Source: Juglans regia
Lineage: Eukaryota > Streptophyta > Magnoliopsida > Fagales > Juglandaceae
Length of the DNA stretch: 64,000 nucleotides
Assembly (NCBI RefSeq): GCF_001411555.2
Contig: NC_049901.1
Location: 42,586,302 to 42,650,301 of the forward strand
Direction of reading: 5' to 3'
Shown: positions 23,560 to 32,376 of the stretch, one piece after another
Position numbering within the stretch: the stretch's first letter is position 1
Layout: each line of letters begins with the position of its first letter
Position numbers and translations under genes: made by a program
Notes under the pieces: generated by a model
The model's database searches: none
The model's input: the letters and a program-made list of their open reading frames with translations, nothing else
What the model was told of the DNA's origin: nothing

Positions 23560-24120
23560 TACTTAAATTATGCTTGCCATGAAAAATAGCATTTCAATAG
23601 TGAGCTAATTAGCTCGTTACTTTTAATTTATTAATATAGAAAATGAACCAAAAATAGTACCATTTGCTTTGCTGTGAAATAATGCCATTAGTTTAAATGC
23701 CGGCAGATGGCTTTTTTTTGTAGTGAAATTGATGAATATTTTTTTTTTTCTTTTACTTATCGACAGGTAAAAAAAAATAATAAAAAGAGAAAGAAAAAAA
23801 AAAGAGAATGTTTTGTAGTTTAATTCTCGGTTACGTGGCATGCATGCTTACAAAGAATTTGGCTATTGCTTGTCCAACGCTAGTACTAGTACTACTTGCT
23901 GTCTTAATTGATGTGACACGCACAAATCTTGGACCCTATACATTAATTAATGTTCTTAATTTTCTCGTGGCTTGCATTGCTACGAGCTTAATTCGTCATA
24001 ATCTAATACACTTATATGGAATAGTACAATTAATGCTTAAAATTGCATAAAAGACGAGAAAGGATGAAAGAATAATTCTTGACCTACATTTCTGATTCGG
24101 GTTTTGATAAGGTGCTATTC
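23560..24120. other. Intergenic, AT-rich
   Basis: A and T runs around 23740-23810 with no supported gene. The 80-codon frame at 23808-24050 has no family signature and no repeat partner. Confidence 0.4.
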
Positions 24121-24129
24121 GCGTTCATC

Positions 24130-24560
24130 CATAAACATAATTAATAAATAAATAAATAAAAATAAATAAATAGGAACATAGAGATTTACGAGGTTCTGCA
24201 CAATGTTTATATTCGCAGGTTGTTTGGGCGGCGAAATCCACTATAATGAGTAATTTTATAATATCTTAAGACCTTACATATCACTCAATACAATAGAAGA
24301 ATTGAGGGAGGATCATTTGGAGTCGTTATGTGAGGTGAAGTTTGTACGTAGAGAGCTTTTGTGGAGAGCCTCTGGAGATTTCGTCAGATTTGTGGGGGAT
24401 CTCCTCTTTATATAGAGGTCTATTTGTTTTACGTAATTAAATCCAACTTGTCTTGTGAAATCTTTTCTTTTTAAGAATCGCTTATCTTATCTTTAACTTG
24501 ATTTTTGGCATTATCTCAAGGCTTATAAATGATAGGGTGCTGATTTGACACATACAAGTA
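24130..24560. other. Possible solo LTR or copia LTR fragment
   Basis: The text 'gagatttacgaggttctgcac' followed by 'gaaatccactataatgag' and a later CTCTTTATATAGAGG block resembles the layout of plant copia LTRs (a 'tacgtggttcggc' block, then a TATA box). No partner LTR, terminal TG/CA pair or target duplication was established. Confidence 0.3.
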
Positions 24561-24564
24561 CTTT

Positions 24565-24595
<31 letters not shown>

Positions 24596-24883
24596 TTATG
24601 GATATATGTATATATATAATTGATGTAGTACTATTCGATTAAGATAATCTACAATATTTTTGACTGTCTAGATTATCTTATCACCGCAGTAGTAAGAATA
24701 TTATATGTAGCTAGACCACGTTTCCCGGTATTAGGAGTTCAAACTATATATATACATCGCGCGCGAGCGCGAGTTGATTCATTCAAGCTCGGTTCAACCT
24801 TCAAACCATAGCTCATTCAAACCCTGGTAGGCACTAGTCAATGCATTTGCCCCCCCATTGAAAAATCTACCAGAGCCAATCCC

Positions 24884-24890
24884 TATATAA
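24884..24890 (+). promoter_or_regulatory. TATA box of the PIP-like gene
   Basis: TATATAA in the context CCCTATATAAGGAGC, 138 bp before the ATG. In the pseudogene copy the same place reads CCCTATGAGGAGC, so the box is lost there. Confidence 0.65.
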
Positions 24891-25027
24891 GGAGCTCTCC
24901 TCCACCTTTACCAATCAATCTAATCATCAAAAATTTCTATATATTTTTTCCCAAAATAAATTGGCTTGAGAGAGAAAGAGAGGGGATATAAACGGCAATT
25001 CCTTCAAAATTAGCTTTAGAAATAAAG

Positions 25028-25249
25028 ATGGGTTTATCTCGAGGGAAAAGCGTTTTCATAGTTCTGTTTTTTTTAACCATTTTATTTGCTTCTCCCCAAC
25101 TTGGAGCAATGAGGCCAATGGAAGGAGAACAATGGCGGGAGAAGGCTAGCCTTCTGGTTCTGTCCCTTCAAAAGGGTACTCCTGTCCGTCCATCTGGTCC
25201 CAATCCATGCACTCACATCCCTAGAGGGGGCAAAGGTGTATGCACCTGA
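25028..25249 (+). CDS. PAMP-induced-secreted-peptide-like (PIP-like) precursor
   Basis: 73 residues. A basic start (MGLSRGK) leads into a hydrophobic signal sequence (SVFIVLFFLTILFASPQLGA), then MRPMEGEQWREKASLL. A C-terminal core follows: SLQKGTPVRPSGPNPCTHIP, then RGGKGVCT. The size, signal peptide and a C-terminal Ser-Gly-Pro-type motif followed by Cys-Thr are what plant PIP-like (PIPL) precursors show. Such peptides are exported, trimmed and act outside the cell in immunity or development; the role here is inferred from family. The start is supported by the signal peptide and by a TATA box 138 bp upstream. The core closely matches the first repeat units of the polyprotein genes (LLLESLQKGAPI-x-P-x-GPNP), which links the two gene types. 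Intact and likely functional. Confidence 0.75.
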   Translation: MGLSRGKSVFIVLFFLTILFASPQLGAMRPMEGEQWREKASLLVLSLQKGTPVRPSGPNPCTHIPRGGKGVCT

Positions 25250-25264
25250 TTAGCAGCTAGCAGC

Positions 25265-26262
25265 CCGTTGCCATGCACGTACGTGCAGCCTGCATGCCTT
25301 TTCCTGACTCTGTTATTATTTTATTCTGGAAGTTATATATATGTTGCTACGGTACTTTCCTTTTCATGCATGGCCAAGATTAGAAGTCATGACTTTAATA
25401 ACATTTGATATTTATTATTTCTTTCAACAGCCTGTAATAACATTTGCATTGGGCACAACCATCTAAAGTACGATCGGTTGTCATGAACCTTGAAATTCAT
25501 GTTACGTGCAAATATTAAGAAATTTATTGCTTCAATTTTTATTTTTGTTCTTTGAGTAATGAGTTATTTCCAAAGTTTTTTATATGCACGGCCACTTGAA
25601 TATGTATCACGATCCTATATATATCACGAACTTTGGAGAGAGGTTTCGAACATGCAACGTGCCAATAAGTGTATATATTAACTTTTGGAACATGAAATAA
25701 GGAATGAAAATGTGTGATCAATCATAAAGATTTTTATCCAAATTAAAAGGAATGGATAAGGAGTTACTTAATTCCATGTCTTTTTTTTTTTTTTTGATCG
25801 TATATACATAAAAATAAATCAGGAACATAAGGGATTATTAATGGAACTTCCATCATCTTTGTTTTTTTAAGTAACCTCAAAAAACTTAACTCATGATCAT
25901 GAGGTTAGCGATTGCATGTTGGATGAACATCATGTTCAGAAATGCATGCGGTGATACCCGAAATTATCATGACTTGGACGGCACATTAGCCTCATACATT
26001 GGAGTACTGTTGGCATGCAGCTAGCACTAATATTTGATGGGTATCGGATTTTGGTGGCCGATTAGTACAATGGTTTTAAGCGTGTGTTAGTACGTCTTTG
26101 ATAGCCAAAGAACAATAAATCGGTTCTAGATCATCATCTGGCCGGAAAGGTCGATCTGGCTCCAGATTCGCTTCTTGCATGGTCTGATATTACAAGTACG
26201 TATGGTCATATTAACCATTAATTCATGAACTTAGTTACATACATACTTACATACATACATGC

Positions 26263-26300
<38 letters not shown>
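25265..26300. other. Intergenic between PIP-like gene and CACTA element
   Basis: Includes 3' sequence of the PIP-like gene and a TA microsatellite (about 26268-26301) into which the CACTA element inserted. No other gene supported. Confidence 0.45.
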
Positions 26301-26304
<4 letters not shown>

Positions 26305-26319
26305 TACAACACAATTGCT

Positions 26320-26410
26320 TTTTAGTGACGGTTGGGAAATTGTGACAGTCCCTAGACCGTCACTAAAAGGCATTTTCTGTGACAGTTTTTGGAAACTGTC
26401 ACTAAAGATA
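26320..26410. repeat. Left subterminal GTGACGGTT repeats
   Basis: Words such as TTAGTGACGGTT, CCGTCACTAAAAGG and TTTCTGTGACAGTTT in both orientations just inside the left end. The matching group is at 37786-38018 inside the right end. Such subterminal repeats are the binding sites of the smaller transposition protein in En/Spm elements. Confidence 0.75.
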
Positions 26411-26424
26411 GAATGAGATTTTTT

Positions 26425-26620
26425 TACATTCGAACGTATGGGAAATATGCGTTCGAACGTCACATATACGTTCGAACGTTATGTCTGTTTACGTTGGAAC
26501 GTAAAATGTTTTGGCGCAACCGTTCGAATGTTATTAATTTTACGTTCGAACGTAAAATGTTTTCCGCCAACATGCGAACGTTAATTACTAACGTTCGAAC
26601 GTTCATTGTAAATTTAAATT
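26425..26620. repeat. ACGTTCGAACGT palindrome cluster 1
   Basis: Perfect and near-perfect copies of the 12-bp palindrome ACGTTCGAACGT, about every 20-40 bp. Similar clusters lie at 28165-28640, 29020-29070, 30690-31140 and 37415-37835. Confidence 0.85.
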
Positions 26621-26906
26621 AAATGACTTTAATTTAAAAATTATGTATTTTTATTGTGCATAATTTGTGAACAAGTCTAAAAAATTGAATTGTATATATT
26701 TATATATACACACTTTGTAATATATAAATATATATTATTGATTTATATATATTTGAAATGCAGTGATTTAGTATTAAAGTTGAAAACTATAACATCAAAG
26801 AAGATTAAAAATTGAAATGAAAAAACGATAAAAATATTCCATAATATTTTTCGTTACAAATATTAAAAATAAAATACAAAAATTGATAGAACGTAGTAAA
26901 CAACAG

Positions 26907-28091
26907 TCAGATGATAACGTTATCCGCAAAAGTCGAACTCCGTACTTCCTCAGTCAAGGTATCAACCTTGTCGTTGAGGATAGTTACACGATGGGTGAGT
27001 TCGGCAACAGACGCCGATATAGCCTCGAGCGATCGATCGATCTTATGATCAATATGCGCAGTCAGCTGTGAGATGACCGCATCAACCCAAGCAGGCCGCA
27101 CATCTCCTGCAGATGTACTCGGCGTATGCTGACTACTACTCCCGACATGACCTGGCTCAGGCTGCGTCGGAGGAACTAGATCCTCTACAGGGGGTGGCTG
27201 ACGTCCCCTCGCCTGTCCAATGCTACGCCGATGCGTGGTCATGTCGAGGGGGCTCATCTGATCTTTGACCCGCTCCTCTGGCTGGGTCGGCACTCCCCGT
27301 GCAAGTAATAGTCGGCTGATGAGGACACCATATGGGAGATTATCCGTGGAGACGATGCTCGCCTCGTAACGGATCCTCTCAAAAATGTGCAGTGGCAAAT
27401 CTATAGGATCTCCACGTGCCACTCGTATCAAAAATTGTGCCCGAAGCCGACTAAATGTGGTTTTATGAGCCACAGGATCAACATTTGTTGCAACAATAAG
27501 GTGCAACATGCGGAAGAAATGCAGCAGATGGTTCTGGTTGAAGGCGTTCTTCCGCTCGATCTGCATGCGATCCCTCCCGGTGAGGATGTAGAAATCTTCG
27601 TCTCGGTCATCATCCCGAGCCTCGACGCCAGTATCCTCATCCTCTGACTGGCCTGCATCATCGGCTGATGCTGGCTCACATCCCCGGCCAGTAGATGATG
27701 CAGAAGTGCCTACATCCTCACGGGGTGTTGAGTGTGTAAATGTCTGAGCACCTCGATGAATCCCGATGTGCTCGCCGATGACATCTGCCGATACCTCAAT
27801 GGAAACACCGCGTACAGTCACGGTGTGAGAGGATGCATCCGGAGGCATGTCACACATCCCCATATAGAATTCTTGAACCATTGAGGGGTATACCTTCCCC
27901 CTCAATGTGCAGATATTTCCCCAGCCTCTACTGAGGAAAACATCTCTTAGGTTCGTCTGCTGCCAACAGAGTTCGTCGAACTCATTAATTAAGACCTCTC
28001 TCTCTACCATAACAGTACGAGCTCCGATACGGGCAGTGTCCGACGTGGCTCCTTCCCTCCCTCGTTTTCGTGTATGCAGTGGAAGAGCCAT
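26907..28091 (-). CDS. Putative plant transposon protein (PF20167-like), antisense gene in the CACTA
   Basis: 394-residue open frame starting MALPLHTRKRGREG. The N-terminal half has the pattern FLSRGWGNICTLRGKVYPSM, then VQEFYMGMCDMP, then VTVRGVSIEVSADVIGEHIG. This matches the 'putative plant transposon protein' domain (VREFY...VRG...) better known from gypsy-type elements. A low-complexity acidic linker (about residues 130-165) follows, then a helical segment (NAFNQNHLLHFFRMLHLIVA to about 270). The proline-rich part ends in a coiled-coil-like C-terminus (VAELTHRVTILNDKVDTLTEEV). It is flanked by palindrome clusters on both sides and is read opposite to the transposase genes. Its function in the element is unknown; it could be an accessory or captured gene. 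The frame is open throughout. Confidence 0.65.
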   Translation of the reverse strand: MALPLHTRKRGREGATSDTARIGARTVMVEREVLINEFDELCWQQTNLRDVFLSRGWGNICTLRGKVYPSMVQEFYMGMCDMPPDASSHTVTVRGVSIEVSADVIGEHIGIHRGAQTFTHSTPREDVGTSASSTGRGCEPASADDAGQSEDEDTGVEARDDDRDEDFYILTGRDRMQIERKNAFNQNHLLHFFRMLHLIVATNVDPVAHKTTFSRLRAQFLIRVARGDPIDLPLHIFERIRYEASIVSTDNLPYGVLISRLLLARGVPTQPEERVKDQMSPLDMTTHRRSIGQARGRQPPPVEDLVPPTQPEPGHVGSSSQHTPSTSAGDVRPAWVDAVISQLTAHIDHKIDRSLEAISASVAELTHRVTILNDKVDTLTEEVRSSTFADNVII

Positions 28092-28164
28092 ATCCTGAAA
28101 ATAGAAAAGGAAAAAAAAATTATTTAGAATAATGCATTTTTTTGTATTAATTTTAAGATGCTCT

Positions 28165-28640
28165 GGATTAACGTTCGAACGTTCTATCTTTAACGTTCGA
28201 ACGTTAAAGATAAAAACGTTCGGACGTTAACTTATACGTTCGCACGTAAAATAATGTAAATAAATTTACGTTCAAACGTAAAACAAATACGTTCGAATGT
28301 ACAGATGTACGTTCGAACATAAGCAGTAAACAAATACGTTCGAATTTAAGTTCGAACGTATTTGTTTTACGTGTGAACGTAAATATGAACGTCCGAACGT
28401 CGAAGCATGAATAATGTAGAAAATCACTACGTTCGGATGTTATAATTAAACGTCCGACCGTATGTGATTTACGTGCGAAAGTAAATATTAACGTTCGAAC
28501 GTATGTCGTTTAATAATATTCACGTCCGAATGTAAGACGATTAACGTTCGAACGTGGAAGCCGTAACGGCTCGGTAATTTAAACGTCGTACGTTCGAATG
28601 TCTTGGTGAAACGTTCGAACGTTTCGACGCAGAATGGCTG
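28165..28640. repeat. ACGTTCGAACGT palindrome cluster 2
   Basis: The densest cluster, immediately upstream of the antisense gene (its start codon is at 28091). At least five perfect cores plus many one- or two-base variants (ACGTTCGGACGT, ACGTCCGAACGT, ACGTTCGAATGT), on average every 25-35 bp. Confidence 0.9.
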
Positions 28641-29180
28641 AGTCGACTCAGCCATTATTGAAATCTCGAAAATTTCTCTACAAGGGTCTAAATGCCGAAA
28701 TGTCACCATGTAAATGAAGTATACACTTCAAGAAACATTTCTACGGTGACTATTCGGCCAATGACTGGTCGTGGTGGCCGGAAAATGAAGTTGAAAATCC
28801 GGTAATATTTATCCGGTTTTAAACCAAACTCAATCCAAATGTCAATCTAAATCTCAATAAAATACATGTTATTTGCATAAAAGATGAATGCCTACCTTTT
28901 AGTGACGGTTGTGGCGGAGTTGACGGCGGCGGTGACGGCGGCGTGGCGGCAAATAACGGAGAAGACGATGGATACGGGCAGGGAAATGCGTTTCGACGTT
29001 CGGTTTTGGCCTTATATACATAGAACGTTCGAACGTACTTATTATTACGTTCGAACGTTTGTCAATATAATATATTATATTATAAATGTTTAAGTTATAT
29101 ATTAGGATGTTATATAATATTATTGACAATTAGATTATTGGTTTTTTTGTGAGTGCTTCTTATATTTATAAAGTTTAGCA
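28640..29180. other. Spacer with a GGCGGCGG-rich patch
   Basis: Between palindrome clusters. A short GC-rich stretch (28905-28960, 'gttgacggcggcggtgacgg') stands out in AT-rich surroundings but has no recognised gene. Two perfect palindromes lie at about 29021-29060. Confidence 0.4.
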
Positions 29181-30685
29181 ATATATAAAATCCGCTCCGA
29201 CTCCGACTCCGACTTGTCGGAGCGGAGTCGGATTTTTTTATTATTTTTTTTTATCTTTTTTAACTTCATATTTGACCCACTTTTTTTTTTAAAAAAAATT
29301 TGTGAGCTTTTAAATTTCAATTTTCTCAACATTACCTGTGGGAATTAATTAAACTTTTGATTATAACAAGAAATACAACTAAATAAAACAAGTAACATAA
29401 TAACATGCATTCAAAAATTAAAAAGAAAGTCCTATTGCAATAGAAACGACGCCGTATTGTATAGTAGTATACTAACTAATATAAATCTATTTTATATATT
29501 ATATATATATGAAAATTTATAAAAAAAATGAATGATATATATTATTATATATGAATATTAAAAAAAAAGCACCGAAATATTAATAATAAACTAATATACT
29601 TGATATATATATATATATATTAAATCTCTAATCTCTTATACTTGATATATATATTATATAAATATTAGTTATACTAATAATTATATTAGTATTAGTTATT
29701 ATTAATACTATATATTATAGTATTATACTAATAGTGATATTAATACTATATCACTATTATAGTGATTAGTATAACTATATTAGTATTAGTTATAGTGATT
29801 TAGTATAACTATATAATATATTAGTATAAGTTATAATACTATAAGTTATAACTGTAGTCTATATTAGTATTAGTATTAGTTATAGCGATTAGCATAACTA
29901 TATATTAATATTTGCTATAGTGATTTTAATTTAGTATAACTATATAATAGTATTAGTATAAATATTATTATATTACACTAGCTATATCACTGATAGTATT
30001 AGTATACTAATGTCTAATACTAATATATCACTATAGTTAATAGTATCACATAGTAATATAGTATTAGTAATTAATACTATAGTGCTTTATATAGTAATTT
30101 ATATATAGGCTTAAAGTGGTTTACTAATAGTATTAGTATTAGGCCATAAATCTAATTATTATACTAATGTATATTAGAATTACTAATATATTTATCAAAA
30201 TGAATATGTTGAGAATTTATTAGGTCAAAAAATATAATTAATACAAGATATTGTTATATAAAATTGATATGAATAATACTTTAGTTATTATACATTAGTA
30301 TTATATGTTATTATAAATTTATAGATTAGTGTTTATCCATTAGTATATGTATTACAATATTACATGTTGATGTTATTATGCATCTTAGTGTTTATAGTAT
30401 ATTATATATACATTAGTATTACATGCTATTATATTTATACATTAGTAATTTAGAACAACATGGTAGTAATATTGTAAATTTTTAGTAGTATGATATTTAC
30501 ATATAGTCATATACTAAACTATTATTAGTAAATTTAGTCTTAATATTATAGTATAAATATATTATTTAACTAGTATAAATATAAGTAATTTAGAAAAACA
30601 CATATTTTGTGCATAATATATAAATTATATTATGCACAAAATACTATACAATGTAGTATATATATTATATTATAAGTTAAGTATA
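29180..30685. repeat. AT-rich low-complexity tract in the CACTA
   Basis: Begins with a 'tccgactccgactccgact' inverted motif (29187-29240) like the subterminal repeats of the hAT at 10316. About 1.2 kb of degenerate TAGTATTAGTATA repeats follow. There is no gene. It may be a decayed nested hAT element. Confidence 0.5.
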
Positions 30686-30689
30686 ATAG

Positions 30690-31140
30690 GAATATTACGT
30701 TCGAACGTTTGAAGTTAACGTTCGAACGTTAAAGTAAGAGGCGGGAATTTTCCCGCTCGATGTTTAATATCTGTGTGATTATTTAGACGTAAGGACGTTT
30801 ATACTATACGTTCGAACATCAAATCCGTCAACGTTCGAACGTTAGTCAAATTAGTGCGGGAGATTTCCCGCTCAAATATGGTAACACTTTCATGAAATGT
30901 ACGTTCGGACGTTTAAGTAGTATGTTCGAACGTTTATCTATAAATCTACAAACGTTCGAACGAGAAATTGTGATACATTCGAACATATATGAGGAAAGTG
31001 CGGGAACTTTCCCGCTAGATTTCATGTTATATCATAAGAAGGGTACGTTCGAACGTGTATTTTAAACGTCCGAACGTTCTGGGCGGGAATAATTTTAGAA
31101 TTAACGTTCGGACGTTTAAAGTTAACGTTCGAACGTTTAA
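30690..31140. promoter_or_regulatory. Palindrome cluster with E2F-like sites upstream of the transposase
   Basis: ACGTTCGAACGT copies alternate with a second palindrome, GCGGGAAnnTTCCCGC-type, at 30741-30756, 30856-30871 and 31000-31015, plus a half-site at 31083. The TTTCCCGC half matches the plant E2F/DP consensus (TTTSSCGC). Placement in front of the transposase gene suggests a cell-cycle-linked promoter; this is inference. Confidence 0.5.
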
Positions 31141-31167
31141 ACTAATAATTTTAGAACTTAATCAGTA

Positions 31168-31210
31168 CGCGCACGGGAGGATGCCCATTATTTCTTTTCT
31201 CCCGTGCGCG
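31168..31210. repeat. Perfect 12-bp GC-rich inverted repeat
   Basis: CGCGCACGGGAG (31168-31179) and CTCCCGTGCGCG (31199-31210) with a 19-bp loop. A (GA)n tract follows at 31217-31327. It probably lies in the promoter or leader of the transposase transcription unit. Confidence 0.6.
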
Positions 31211-31216
31211 CAACAG

Positions 31217-31327
31217 AAAGAGAAAGAGAGAGAGAGAGAGAGAGATTTCGACGAGAGAGAGAGAGAGAGAGTTAGAGAGAGAGAGAGAGTTAGAGTGAGA
31301 GAGAGTTGAGTTAGAGAGTGAGAGAGA
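31217..31327. repeat. (GA)n-rich tract
   Basis: Interrupted GA dinucleotide runs just after the hairpin. The open frame across it is low-complexity Arg/Glu and is not a gene. Confidence 0.9.
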
Positions 31328-31783
31328 GGTGAGTTTTGGTAAGATAATATTTTTATTTCTTGTCTTTATTTAAATTTTATGATATTTATAGAATGTGTTT
31401 TTGTTATAGAATATTTCTAATAAGTTTGTGTTGTATTTTTTTGAAGGATTGCTTGTAAGAGGATATTGTGCGTGCTAGGTATATTTCTAAACTTTATCAA
31501 TATGTTGTTGTGATTTGATACTTACTTTTTATCATATTGTGATTATTGTTTGTATAGTTTGTAAATAGTTTGTGAGTTATTCTAAATATGTTGTGATATA
31601 AATTTGAAATATTGTGTTTATTATTAAAAATATATTGTCATTAGGCTTTGTTAATACATGTTTATTGCTTATTCAAGTTTAGAAATATGTTAATACATGT
31701 GGCATGTTATTTTGTGAATATATTGTGAGTTATCACTTTTATATGTTGTGATATGGATTTGATATATTGTGATAATAGTATTT

Positions 31784-32235
31784 AAGTATGATAATTAAAT
31801 ATTTATAATAATAATTAATATATAAGTAATAACAAGCATAAAAGTAACTCTTTAAGAATTATAATAATTAAAATTATTGTATAACCATTGAAATTTAAGT
31901 ATGATAATTAAATATTTATAATAATAATTAATATATAAGTAATAACAAGCATAAAAGTAACTCTTTAAGAATTATAATAATTAAAATTATTGTATAACCT
32001 TTGAAATTTAAGTATGATAATTAAATATTTATAATAATAATTAATATATAAGTAATAACAAGCATAAAAGTAACTCTTTAAGAATTATAATAATTAAAAT
32101 TATTGTATAACCTTTGAAATTTAAGTACGATAATTAAATATTTATAATAATAATTAATATATAAGTAATAACAAGCATAAAAGTAACTCTTTAAGAATTA
32201 TAATAATTAAAATTATAGTATAACCTTTGAAATTA
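31784..32235. repeat. Tandem repeat, 4 x 113 bp
   Basis: Four almost identical 113-bp units starting at 31784, 31897, 32010 and 32123, each beginning AAGTATGATAATTAAAT (AAGTACGATAA in the fourth). It sits directly before the first visible transposase exon, where intron or N-terminal exon sequence would be expected. Confidence 0.92.
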
Positions 32236-32376
32236 AGTATAACAATTAAAATTATACTTTAAGAATAATGATCTTGTACACAACGAGGGAATATAATCTT
32301 GAAGAAATGTTGAAATTTCAATTTAATTACTTGACTGTCATAGTCTCTTCGGCTTCACATAAAATCATTGTGTGGG

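Larger units (their letters stand above)
24720..25265. repeat. Duplicated PIP-like gene segment, copy 1
   Basis: Positions from about 24700 (TATGTAGCTAGACCACG) to at least 25216 match 44730-45247 in the same orientation, covering promoter, leader and coding sequence of the PIP-like gene. Confidence 0.85.

Noticed and set aside
23808..24050. Hydrophobic 80-codon frame after the RPS13 retrocopy
   Set aside because: It has no copy elsewhere, no family pattern and no promoter signal; it is likely chance.
27387..27679. Frames opposite to or overlapping the antisense CACTA gene
   Set aside because: Shadows of the 26907-28091 frame.
26425..31140. CRISPR-like or centromeric array from regularly spaced ACGTTCGAACGT
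   Set aside because: The spacing is irregular, the motif is palindromic, and it lies inside a plant CACTA element.
31055..31309. Open frame rich in Arg/Glu at the GA tract
   Set aside because: It is translation of a (GA)n repeat and palindrome DNA, with no family signature.
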